A stretch of 64,000 bases of DNA from Ooceraea biroi (taxonomy: Eukaryota > Arthropoda > Insecta > Hymenoptera > Formicidae). The notes beneath the pieces are model-generated. The model worked only from the letters and a program-made list of their open reading frames with translations, was not told the origin of the DNA and made no database searches. Below are positions 1-11,202 of the stretch, piece by piece. The stretch is taken from contig NC_039508.1 in assembly GCF_003672135.1 (NCBI RefSeq), positions 14,829,945-14,893,944 on the forward strand, given 5' to 3'. Within the stretch, counting starts at the first letter, position 1; every line of letters starts with the position of its first letter. The position numbers and the translations under genes were made by a program.

Positions 1-661
1 AGCTCCTAATAGTATAGTTAATAGTATCTCCTCATAAGTATACTGAATAAAAAAACAAAGTTACTTCATTTTTCAAGAGCACATAATTGTTTTTAGAAAG
101 GAAAACTTCCAGACTTGAAAACGTTTCTATTCACAATTCATATTTATCGGAAAAGAAGTATCCATCTCTTCGAAAAAAAATACTGGTAATGTCTATACGT
201 GGAAAGCGTAATAACAGAGTAATATGGATAGCACAAGTGGAGAACATCATTAGTGCTCAACGCATGGAAAGGTTGGAGTATTAGTCTTTTTCTACGAGCT
301 AACATTTTATATATAGAAATATTATTTTATACATAGATAAAATGTTAAATGTTATCCAAGAATTCGATCACCGATTGCATGATAAAATTATAGGCGTTAC
401 CTTGTGTGTGTCTGTGTCTAACAAATTTTAATATAAACATACAGAAATATATAATTTTATACTAATATATGTATAAGTAATATTTTTACATTCCGTTCAA
501 CGGAATTAAATAGTTGGTAGTCTAAAGCTATCCCTGCTATAGTGTAGGAACTGGAGTACGTTTTTGTTTTTATAGAATATCCATTTTTGCACACATTATT
601 GCAGTAAATTTAATTAATAATCTTCTGTTTTAGGACTCACCTTTCCTCAAGCGCGCCTCCT
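1..661. other. AT-rich flank downstream of OR gene A
   Basis: No gene can be supported here. The stretch is AT-rich with short runs of TA and T, and a 65-codon open frame at 87-284 has no recognisable domain. It lies just past the stop codon of OR gene A, so it probably holds that gene's 3' untranslated region and spacer. Confidence 0.5.
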
Positions 662-2605
662 TTAATAAAACGCACACAACACGGATATGTACGACGCGGA
701 CGATTTCATAATCTGAAGTAATGAAATATTTAAATCGTTTTTGGTAAAAGCATTTTAGTACATAGTACATAGTATATAGTAGAGTATATTTCCTGTATAT
801 TATAAATTTTACTTACGGTCGTGAAACCTTCCAAAGACAGATCGGTTATTTTTCCCGCGGTGATGGTCAATCGTTTCTGCGCTCTCAACATCAGGAACAT
901 TAAGATTCGACTCTCGCTGGGCGTCAGATCGTACCAGAAGCATTCGTACGCAGCATCGCTGATGGACTTACTCTGCAATGGTAATGAGCTCCTACGATGA
1001 ATCGCATCTAATTATGCTTTTTCCAGAAGTTAACGCGAAACTTGAAAAATTCCACGACGCTACCATTACGCTTCCATGCGCTGACCTTAGCGCTGAGATA
1101 TTCCCCGGCGTAGCAAAAGACGAATGCCTCGAGAGCTATCGCGACATAAAAGATGAGAGACTTCGTTATCACCGTGGCCCCTTCTTCCGTACCGATAGAC
1201 TGCAGCATGGGAATGTACGAAGTATCAAGATATCTATTTTCATGTTCACATTTAAGCTCGCGTATCGTAGAGGAAGTAATATTTTTAAAATGTAGAATAT
1301 ATGCAATGAATTACTTTTTTCGGTTGAATACACGAAAGTGTTAAGTAATGTGACATAACTCACTATTACGAGTAAGAAACCTATACAACAGATGACTAAA
1401 GTATTCCAGATGAACTGAAGCAACGCCACGTTTGAAAAGAGATCTTCGATGTTTTCTGCCAAATCGATTATTCTTTGATGCCTATTGATCAAAATTTTGA
1501 TAGTAGCCAGGGAAGATCTTGCATGCTTCTTGGCAGAGATCTCTAGGAAACCTTGCAGCATAATATCAATCTGACCACTTACGTGTAGTACCTAAAATGT
1601 TCCACGTGCAGTCGAGCATTCAAGATAACATCGCTTTGTACTAACAAAGAAACTTAAATATAAAAATCATCTGTGTATGTACTCGTACTAATATGAAAAA
1701 TTACAATAATATTTCTTTACAATAATATTACAATTATTTGCAATTAATAATATTACAATGTAATTAACAATAATATTACAATAAAATTCTAATAAAAAAT
1801 TATAACATTTACAGTAACTCATGATTCATCTCTAACATCACTAAAGTAATGGTGGTGGTGGTGAAAACATCGATCATGCATAAAATCTGATTGAAACTTA
1901 CCAGCGTGACGAGTAAAGAGTTTAGCATAGCGATGATGCAAGCTACCGATAGATCATGAAATAATTGGGCTACCAACACTAACTCAAACACTGGAGAGTT
2001 GTCAACGTTAAAAGGAAATTCCATTTTGATTGGTAACTCGCGTTTTGTCTCTTCATTCTTGTAGATCATCGATCGGAGTATCGGCCCACCGATCGTGTAG
2101 AAGAACACAGCTAACGCGTTTGTCATGATCATCGCATTCGATAATTGACGCGACAAATTGGCGTGTCTAATCATCATGGATATGTCCGAGTCCACTGCAA
2201 TCCCATCAGTCCAATCTTTATCCATCGCATCCAAAATAACGTACAATTTTCTACGGAATATTTCTGACATTCAGAATCGTCTTGCATGAGATACAAAGTT
2301 GAAGTACTTTGTCAAAGTGAGACGTGCTTTCACAGCCATAAATTAAGAGTACTTTACCGACGATTGAACCAGAGATTGATCAGTTTAAGCAAGGACAGAC
2401 TATAGCCCAACGTGATACTTAGACCATCTATGGTAACCGAGAGATCACTGATATCGAAATGCTGCAGGATGTAGGAGTATTGGAAATACTGCACTATTGC
2501 CACCGACAAGATGTACGTCCACCAGTTAATGTTCGCGTACGTACAATTTGGCCACATTCCAATAAAACGTAGACCCACTTCAACCGATTCGCTGATAGTG
2601 CTCAT
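662..2605 (-). CDS. Odorant receptor, intact (array gene A)
   Basis: This is a seven-transmembrane insect odorant receptor of the kind that forms ligand-gated cation channels with Orco in antennal neurons. Exons read on the minus strand are 2605-2358, 2250-1902, 1591-1364, 1199-1086, 972-817 and 712-662, 381 codons plus stop. Family marks are VEVGLRFIGMWPN at the N-terminus, MDKDW at the start of exon 2, MEFPFNVDNSP mid-protein, GQIDIM at the start of exon 3, CYAGEYLS in exon 4, and SSASYISVL before the stop. Exons 4-6 have the same lengths as in genes C and D. The exon 2 acceptor is placed at CCGTAG (2251-2253), because the nearer CAG breaks the frame while this one gives a gapless alignment to the paralogs. 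The exon 4 donor, GTCAGC, is weak. The start is chosen at Met 2605 by comparison with paralogs; in-frame Met codons also exist at 2647 and 2683. The ligand is unknown. Confidence 0.85.
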
Positions 2606-2942
2606 ACGCCCTATAGAATTTCTATCCAATTTTAACGTACTCGACATCGGAGCGACTACTGTTTGCGCAGACGAATTATGCAAATATCATCAGCATAATA
2701 ACATCAAATGTAACAAAAAAGTAGAAGATAGTAGAGAGGAATAAGATGTGACATTTATGACAATAACCCGCCGATCAATCGCAATTACTCGCGTTTCATA
2801 GAAATGGCGAATGAAATTGAATGCTCACCAATTTGTCAAATTATAGACTTGGCAAGATAATGGGATATGTACAGAAAACTATGCTTTTTTCAGATTAATA
2901 ATGGAGAATTTTAAGCTGATATAATGGCTGAAGAATCATTGA

Positions 2943-2955
2943 CTTTAAAAATGCA
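2943..2955 (-). promoter_or_regulatory. Shared OR upstream motif, gene A
   Basis: The gene strand reads TGCATTTTTAAAG. It lies 338 bp upstream of the chosen ATG of gene A. The same 13 bases occur upstream of genes C and D, with near copies upstream of B and E. It may be a core promoter or a receptor-specific regulatory site; the function is inferred from recurrence and position only. Confidence 0.5.
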
Positions 2956-3343
2956 CAAAGCTTTCTAAAGACTGTTTATTACTCGCGTAGGAAATTAAAT
3001 GCTGTATCGAGACATAAAGCCAAGATGGAGGATGAAAAATGAACAAAAGTTACAAAATGGAACGACTTGTCGCACAACTGCAGTTCTCTGAAACGCTTCT
3101 ACTAACAATTATCTTAAGAATATATGTATAACGAAAGAAAACGATCATATAAATTATTATTTCTCTTTATATCAAAATATCGTAACCGTAACAGCCATGT
3201 AAAACAGTATAGCTTTTATTAATGCTGAACTCTAATCGTATCGGAGACTGTGCTAATCGACTGTAACATTGAACCAAGGTGTAAATCACTTTCACGACAA
3301 TATGCAAATTTTCATCGCATTTATCTGCGGATGAGATACTCAC

Positions 3344-5103
3344 TGTCACGATCATGAATCCCAAGCAGCAGGTCATCAACGTACTTCAATTGGATCAACT
3401 CGATACAGAAGATCCTCTCGTTTGAGAAAATGATAATCTTCTGATCAGTTCCTTCGCGACGAAAACGCCAAAAGGTTGATTGTTATTTTTGGGAGATATT
3501 TCTCTCAATGCAACGCACAGAATATCTATCTGACGGCTTGTGTGAAGGATCTGAAAACAGGTACTCAAGCTAAATGAATAATTATTGTCAAATCACTTTT
3601 TAAACAATAGCCAAGATTATTGATATATGTTTATAAATTCTAGGCAATCCTCGTATCTGTTGACAATCGCATTTTACGCGAGAAGTTTCTCACTTAGGAA
3701 ATGTAATGGGAGACACATGTTTATCCTGAACCCTCTTTCTCTGATTTGATACTCTGCAAGAACGCCCGCATGTTTCTGTGTACTCTATACATACTACAAA
3801 AGCTAATTGGAGAAAATGGAAAGCAAGAGAAAGAGAGTCTCCTTTTCCACTACGAGAGTGGAAAAAGTACTTATCAATGTGTCACAGTAATGGACATCCA
3901 ATGTTCTCATCCTCCCTCAGATTAAATATACAAATAAAAATATCACATTGCCATGAGGTATACAATGACTTTGTGACATTGCCTGGTTATATAAATTAAG
4001 TATAGCCTAGAAATATTAAGAAAATTTGTTTGTTATAGATTCTACTTACTAACATGATGATCAGAAAGTTGAGTAAGCCAATTATGGCGAAGGATGCAAG
4101 ATAGAGAAACTCCAGATATGTAATAAACTATAATATAACATAACGGTGACTCGTTGCAGTCGCATGGAAGTTGTATCTTCAGCGTGAAGTCACGAATAAA
4201 TATCTCGATAGCATCATCGGCGTCATCGATAAAAGATACGAGAACTCCGATGCCGTAGAAAAGTGCTGCCACCGAGTGAAGCCCGATGATCATGTTGGAA
4301 TAGTGCCGTCATAGATTCACCTTCCTCACCATGATACGCATGGATCGCTGATGCATCCTTCCAATCCGTAGCCATCGCAGCTAGGGTGTCGTAAAATATA
4401 CTACGGTACGGTAGTTTACTCTTTCCATGCGAGCATATAGATAAACGTTTCGTACCAGAGATGGAAACGAATAGAAATCTCGTAGGAGAACGAAGTTGAA
4501 CTCGGTACACATTTAGCAATAACCATAACTGTATGATCGTTTGCGTAGAATCGAATATACTATTAAATGCTGTTATAATATATTGTGATATAATGCAATA
4601 ATAGTGTATTCTTAAATTACAATATATTTCATTCAGCCAAATTAAAAACAGTTACATCAATTTTAAATAAGTAAACTGACGTAAGTCTGATGCAAGTCTA
4701 TTTTGTTTTCTTTGAGAAAGAATAAATTATAGAATAAAATCTGCACGGAAATTTTATGGTAAAGACATCCAAAAATATCATATACAAATATAAGATTTCA
4801 GTTTTTATCTTTGATAGAGACACTCTCATGACTAATGCTCTCTTATCGACTATTCAATAATAAAATCATCAATTTCAGGATCATCACGGTGTACTCAGTA
4901 GTGATACTTAAAATGTCCATGAGACGCGATAGATCCTCATTTCCAAAGTGGATAATGATCCACTAAAATTGGCCAGTTTGTATCATGCCTCTGGTCAATA
5001 TCCATGCACATCGAAACAACAGGCTATACGATGCGTTCGGCCAAATTCCGACGATACGGAGACCAATTTGCATCGAATGGGAGACGGTGCTTGTAGGCGT
5101 CAT
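3344..5103 (-). pseudogene. Odorant receptor pseudogene (array gene B)
   Basis: Remains of a paralog of genes A, C and D. Exon 1 (5103-4847) starts MTPTSTVSHSMQIGLR and continues IVGIWPN. It then has an in-frame TAG at 4963-4965, and its donor reads CG|ATAAGA where the paralogs have CG|GTAAGA. Exon 2 (about 4400-4050) starts after the same CGTAG acceptor used by gene A and keeps MATDWKDAS. It then shifts frame at least twice; MIIGLHSVAALFYGIGV and FAIIGLLNFLIIML lie in other frames. Exon 3 (about 3550-3344) keeps ILHTSRQIDIL and LMTCCLGFMIVTV but has internal stops. I could not find exons 4-6 between this point and gene A. It is a decayed, truncated copy with no plausible full-length product. 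Confidence 0.85.
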
Positions 5104-5424
5104 CTTACACTTGTTTATATCTACATTACGTAAAGTTTGGGTGAGAATTCGACATCCAAAATGTGCTTGGGATGCTCGTGACTTTGCTAACGTCGCAAAG
5201 CCGCGGATTATAGCGTCAATAAGTTTCTACAACGACTCTATAGTAGCAGGTTGATCACGCAACGATTGGCAGTTAAACGCAGTTGTAGCAAGGTAATCAC
5301 CGATAAATTGCAACCAACCGAGAACAAGAGGGTTACGGCTCTACGGCAGAGGGAATTAAAGTTGCAGCAATCATGCAATGATTACGAAGAATTGGACGAT
5401 CGAGATATACAACGGTGTTTCATT

Positions 5425-5440
5425 TTACTGTAAAAAATGT
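5425..5440 (-). promoter_or_regulatory. Degenerate OR upstream motif, pseudogene B
   Basis: The plus strand reads TACTGTAAAAAATGT, close to the TACTTTAAAAATGCA seen at gene C but with an extra A and two substitutions. It is 322 bp upstream of the reconstructed start of pseudogene B, the same spacing as in the intact genes. The decay matches that of the coding part. Confidence 0.3.
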
Positions 5441-6025
5441 CGATGATGAGATAGATTGGTAGCGTTTGAAAAATTCAAGAGACGCTTTTGCCTACGTTTC
5501 TATGTACGCAAGCGCGGGTCGCAAAAATGGCGAAGGATTTTCTGAGAAATATAGAAATATGGTAGACACGGTGGATTATGCGCGCATAGAAGTCTCCGAG
5601 CATGTGCAGTATGATTGTAACAAGCGACGATTTCTAATGAAGATGTAGTAGGTATCGCAAAACTGCACGGGAGAGAGTTTCAGATCCCATGGATTTTAAT
5701 AACATTTTGAATGTGTGGAGTGGAGTTCCTTACACAATATATCAGTTTTCGAGTATCCTGAAACATTCAGCATATATGTACCTTTATTTTTTGTGCTGCT
5801 TCGTGCTGCATCATCCAACAAAGACAAAATATCGCGTAGATACGCTAAAATGGCATAATAAAACGTAAGTAATAAAACATTGTAAAATTATATGAATTAA
5901 ATGGCTTTATCCTGTATCACAAGATTAATTTCATTTAATTAATTTATTGTAAGAAATAAATAACTGTCTAAAAATTTTATTTTTTTTAACAGTACGTATG
6001 TAGTCCCAAAATTGCTTCATCAAAA

Positions 6026-9000
6026 TTAGTACATTGCATACAGAACGGATATGTACGATGCGGAGGCCTTCAAACTCTGGAAAATTAAGTGAAATGCAAT
6101 AAATTAATTCATCATTTAATGCCCCTATCAAACAAAATAATTTTATTAGTAGAGGTGTAAGTATAAAATATTTATTTATTATTATTAATAATAATAATTG
6201 CTTGAAATTAGCATGAAAATTTACAAATCGCTTTTAAATGATATAATGTTAACTGTATTATTCGTAAAATATATTTAACATGATATTAAGTATCCTTTTA
6301 CATACATTCACACATCTTGTATTACACATATAGAGATAACTTTAATCCTTGTAAAAAAATGCATGATTAATCTTAATTACACATTACACGATAAATCTTA
6401 AAATTGATATAATTGTACGCTAGACATTTAACGCTCGACGAACCTATTAATAATATAATAAATTATGTGTATCCATAAAAAGCCCACAAATTTATACTAA
6501 AATCTTACGTTTGCAAATCCTTCCAGCGATAAATCCATAAATTGTCCCGCAGTAATCGTCAGCCGTCTTTGCGATCTCATTATTACAAACAGCAAAATGC
6601 GACAGTCCTCAGGTTTGAGAACGTACCAGAGTGATTCGTATGCCGCATCACCAATCATTTTACTCTGAAATGCAAATGAACCAGGTACCGGGAAAAAACG
6701 AGATGTCATTCACGTTCGCATCCTATTTTCGTGTAAGCAATGAATCTCTGAGCAAGCGACTTGAAATACTCACTTTACTGCTAAGATATTCACCAGAGAA
6801 GCAAAATATGAATGATTCCATTGTGATAGCGATGTAGAAAAAGGTAGTTTTGATCATCATTCTGATACCTGTATCTGTACCTAATGACTGGAAGTCAGGA
6901 AGATAATCAGGAAAAACGTTGATGTACACATTCTTTTAAATCTTTAAATGTTATATGTTGAAACTTCGATGTTATACTCTAATATTGCACTTTAAAATAT
7001 TTAATAAACAAAATTTTCAGGTAAACACAAATCGAATACTTACGGTTACTATGAGAAACCCGATGCAACATATAATCATCGTATTCGACAAAAATTGCAT
7101 CAGAGCGATTTGAGTAAAAAGAGACTCAATTTTATCTGAGAAAGCAATAATTTTATGGTGCTTAGTAATCAAGGACTTCACAATATCTTTCGATAAATGA
7201 GGTTTGCTATCTTCAGAACAGATTTTCTCTAATTGTTCTTGGATGATATCTATTTGTCCACCAATGTGCAGCATCTATATATTATATACAATAGTCATAT
7301 AGATATTATATAATAGTATAATAAATTTCCGTTATAATAAATATATTTTTGTTATAATACGTAATATATAATATTTGTTAATAATATCGTATAATGTTTT
7401 AACAGGTTTAATAACTTTAAACGCGACAAATTAAAAATTATCTGTTGGAAAAAATTTTCAACGCTTTCTCCATAATATAAAGCAATATATGTTGAAGAGA
7501 AGCGTACGCAGTTTATAAAAGAAGTGTCCCAGAGGGAACAGATGGCCAGGCTAACGATGGTCGAGCCAACTGTTCCAAAGTCCTTTAATATTCTGTGTAT
7601 CTCTGAGACACAAACGGAAGTGGCAGCCGGTCCGCAGCGAAGCGCCAGGAGCTCAAGGCAAAATGGCATGAGGCTTTGTCCAGTTCGTACTACACGAGAG
7701 AGAGGGACGACACCGGAAACGAGACCGTATCACCGAAAGACAGCGTGAAGGGCTCAATGTTACGTCGACATGCGCGAAAGTCGCGTTGATCAAAAGCGTG
7801 AGTGAAGTGAAGTGGAGGGACACGAGCCTGGCGCGGACTTACGCAAGAGCGGGGGTAGGGATCCAGGGCCTCAGCATCGATCGCTCTTCGGAATCGATCG
7901 ATCTCGACTATCTCTGAGTTTTTCTGGTGTACGACATGCGTACTATTAGCGTATGTGGATACTATTATATAATATATCATGGCGTTGAATATAAAAATCG
8001 TATTACATGCATCATATATACAGGGTGAGGCACCTAAAACAGGCCACCTGAATATCTCGGTTGTTATTGGTGATAGAAAACAATGTGTCAGAACAAACTT
8101 GCATGGTTTCGAGGGACACATAATTTGTTCTAAATAGTTTTTTATTAGGTGGACGCGTAGAGGTCATATGAAGATCAACTTCGTTTTTTTAAATAGTATG
8201 ATATGTTTTTTTACGTACCATCTAGTAGAGCGTTTGAAGATGCGCACATTGATCTACGGGTCAAAATCATACAAGGTCACTGAAGGCCAACTGCAAGGGA
8301 AAATAATTTACTTTATATTGCCTAGAGTTCTCTGCTATTAAAAATACTGTAAACTCAGAAATGAAAAAGTTCTAGCCGTTAGAAATTTGTTTTTTTCCGA
8401 GAAGTTCTGAGTTGATGATATCATTATTTTTTATATTGCCTAGAGTTCCCTGCTATTAAAAATACCGTAAATTCAGAAATGAAAAAGTTCTAGCCCTTAG
8501 AAATTTTTTCTTTTTCCGAGAAGTTCTGAGTTGTTGTTATCATTATTTCTTATATTGCCTAGAGTTCTCTGCTATTAAAAATACTGTAAACTCAGAAATG
8601 AAAAAGTTCTAGCCGTTAGAAATTTGTTCTTTTCCGAGAAGTTCTGAGTTGATGATATCTATATTTTTTATATTGCCTAGAGTTCTCTGCTATTGAAAAT
8701 ACCGTAAATTCAGAAATGAAAAAGTTCTAGCACTTAGAAATTTTAACCTTCAGTGACCTTGAATGATTTTGACCCGTAGATCAATGTGCGCATCTTCAAA
8801 CGTTCTACTAGATGGTACGTAAAAAAACATATCATACCATTTAAAAAAACGAAGTTATATGACCTTCATATGACCTCTACGCGTCCACCTAATAAAAAAC
8901 TATTTAGAACAAATTATGTGTCCCTCGAAACCATGCAAGTTTGGTCTGACACATTTTGTTCTATCACTAATAACAGCCGAGATATTCAGGTGGCCTGTTT

Positions 9001-10275
9001 TAGGTGCCTCACCCTGTATATAATATTTTTATTTATTATTATATTATATGTATCGAGAAACTGTTCACATTCTTATCACATAAGAACGTCTTTGAACTTG
9101 ATAAAGCAGTTTTTTGCATTTTCGCTCAGCAAACAATTACGTGTATCATAAAATTATATAATATAATTGCCATAAATTTAAATAAATTATTTCTATTTAT
9201 ACACGCAGCAAGAGAGGAGTTATTAAATGCTGTCGATAACAACTTACCAAGGTAACGATTAATGCATCGAGCATTCCTATGGTGGAGGCTACCGCCATTA
9301 GATGAATGAATTGCACAAACACCATGATCTCATAAATCGGCGAATCACAGAAAATGAAAGGTAATTCCATCTTTATAAGTTGCTGTCGGCATTCATTATC
9401 AATTGTCTGCTTGCGAAAGTCAATGGTCGCGGTGCTGTAAAGCAAAACCGCTGTCGCGTAAATGCCGATGATCAATTTCGAGCAACGATGCGACAGGACC
9501 GCTTTGTCAACCATGGTATACATGTTGGAGTACTCGGCCCAGTCCTTGGACATCGCCGTTAGGATATCCTTGAATATTCTGCAAGACAACATTTCACAAC
9601 GTAACACAACGCAAACACTGATTTTACATTCATGAGGTACCATGCAACATACACCAATTTGACAAACGGATTGCGCTGAGCTTATTTTCACTACATTTTT
9701 TAAAATATGAAAAGTTTTTAATTGTTAAACATTAGAAGCATACATTCCTTTTTTCTCTCAGAGAAAGAGAGAGAAATTGCTTTAATATGTTTTAATATAA
9801 AACATCAATTTTTTTAATATTGTATAATAATATTTCCCGATTAAAATAATTATAAGAATGACAGATACTGAACTGTTGAGCTGCAAAATATAATCTTACT
9901 GGACAATTAATGTATTTCAAATGCTACTATTTTTTAATCTTTTACAATTCAATATACTATACGAAAACATTGTTTTAAGTGACATTAATTTTAGGATTAA
10001 TAGAAAATCATAAAGAATACATACTGATTTTTCACCCATAGGGTAATCAATTTGAAGAAGAGAAGGCTGTACGGCAAGGTGGTACTTAAGCCGTCTATTA
10101 GATTCGGCAGCTCCGCGATGCTGAAGTGCGTCAGAAGGTATAGACACTGGAAGATTAGTCCCGTTCCCATTACCATCGTCCAAAGCAGTCTGAACAACAT
10201 CGAGGAATTCGGCCATATCCCGGTAAGACGAAGGCCAATTTCAACTGGTCGACTGACGGTGGTGGTTGGTATCAT
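6026..10275 (-). CDS. Odorant receptor, intact (array gene C)
   Basis: Insect seven-transmembrane odorant receptor. Exons on the minus strand are 10275-10025, 9578-9248, 7274-7044, 6887-6774, 6664-6509 and 6076-6026, 377 codons plus stop, with GT-AG boundaries throughout. Key residues are MIPTTTVSRPVEIGLRLTG followed by IWPNSS, FKDILTAMSKDW, KMELPFIFCDSP, MLHIGGQIDI, CFSGEYLSSK, SKMIGDAAYESLWY and the C-terminal SASYISVLYAMY. The 114-, 156- and 51-nt last exons equal those of genes A and D. The intron between exons 2 and 3 is about 2 kb, far longer than in the paralogs, because it holds a 1-kb foldback transposon at 8021-9016. The frame is clean, so I call the gene functional unless the intron insertion harms splicing. 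Confidence 0.87.
8021..9016. mobile_element. Foldback DNA transposon with internal 118-bp tandem repeats (copy 1)
   Basis: The ends are exact inverted repeats beginning CAGGGTGAGGCACCTAAAAC, and the inverted similarity extends roughly 270 bp into each end. The element is flanked by TA on both sides, which suggests a TA-target (Tc1/mariner-type) insertion, although the flanks are themselves TA-rich. The middle carries four tandem copies of a 118-119 bp unit (starts at 8314, 8432, 8551 and 8669). No transposase frame is present. It lies in intron 2 of OR gene C. A shorter relative is at 44404-45048. Confidence 0.85.
8314..8737. repeat. Four tandem copies of a 118-119 bp unit
   Basis: Each unit begins TATATTGCCTAGAGTTC and contains CAGAAATGAAAAAGTTCTAG. 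The first three end with a segment around CCGAGAAGTTCTGAGTTG, and the fourth is cut short. The other copy of this transposon has only one unit, so the array arose by expansion inside this copy or contraction in the other. Confidence 0.85.
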
Positions 10276-10602
10276 CGCGCAAAATTCCGTTTTCGCTCCG
10301 TCGACGAACCGGACGAACCGGACGGGAAGTTCTTGTCGAGACTTCGCACAGTCGCTGAACCTTCGCTGGAGGATAAGCTTCAAGATATTAACATGGTGAC
10401 CAGATGTGGCCCCACCTTAACGGCTGTCGACCAATCGTAAAAGTTATGCATTTTCGCTGTAGTATGCTTAGATATGCGAGAAAAAGTTACAACTTTCGAT
10501 CGAACAATGATTGCAGGCTTTGAGCGCAGAATTGACGAGAGTGGCACTTGCTGTTTTCCGGAACAAGAAAACTACCTTGCCATTGTTATTGCAGATGGTT
10601 TA

Positions 10603-10615
10603 CTTTAAAAATGCA
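10603..10615 (-). promoter_or_regulatory. Shared OR upstream motif, gene C
   Basis: Exact TGCATTTTTAAAG on the gene strand, 328 bp upstream of the gene C start codon. It is identical to the copies upstream of genes A and D. Confidence 0.5.
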
Positions 10616-11202
10616 AGAAAGTAGGAAGGAAAAGTGCAGAGTGCAAGACAAATTATTAGGACGACCATCGTCCAGAGAAGTTTCCGAACAAAAAATAATA
10701 GTCAATGTTCGTAAAAGATCGGTCGTAATGCGCATAGAGACGCATCACGCAAAACTAAGTTCATCTCTTCATAAAATGCATGTAATTTCACTTTGCACAA
10801 TGTTTCAAGCAAGCGCAGACCAGTACTTCAAAGTAACGTTAATGTTTCAGAATAAGCCAATGCATCTGTGCATGTATGTACATGTATGTGTTAATGCTAA
10901 ACTTACATTAATTCAAAAGGAGATAATTTGGATAAGCGCTTTGAAAACAGTGTAAAGAATTAAACAATGACAAGGTAAATGCTGCTACATATTTTTTCAG
11001 TATTAGCGTATTTATCATATACATCTCTACATTTATTCAATATCGAGAGTTATGAAGAAAAGATGAAATATATAAAAATGATGATTGAATAAAACATAAA
11101 AATAAAAATAAAAACTTATGATGATATTATATATGTATATATTATTGTTATATAAATATTAGTATATTTACTAATATTTTACAATTAATATTTCTTTGCT
11201 GA

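Noticed and set aside
978..1344. Plus-strand open frames over the OR exons (also at 4985-5254 and 10052-10399)
   Set aside because: They are antisense shadows of OR exons; the minus strand has the receptor motifs and the splice sites.
8786..9151. 121-codon open frame matching an 88-codon frame at 44368-44634
   Set aside because: Both are the same stretch of the foldback transposon arms; the shared peptide reflects the repeat and has no domain.
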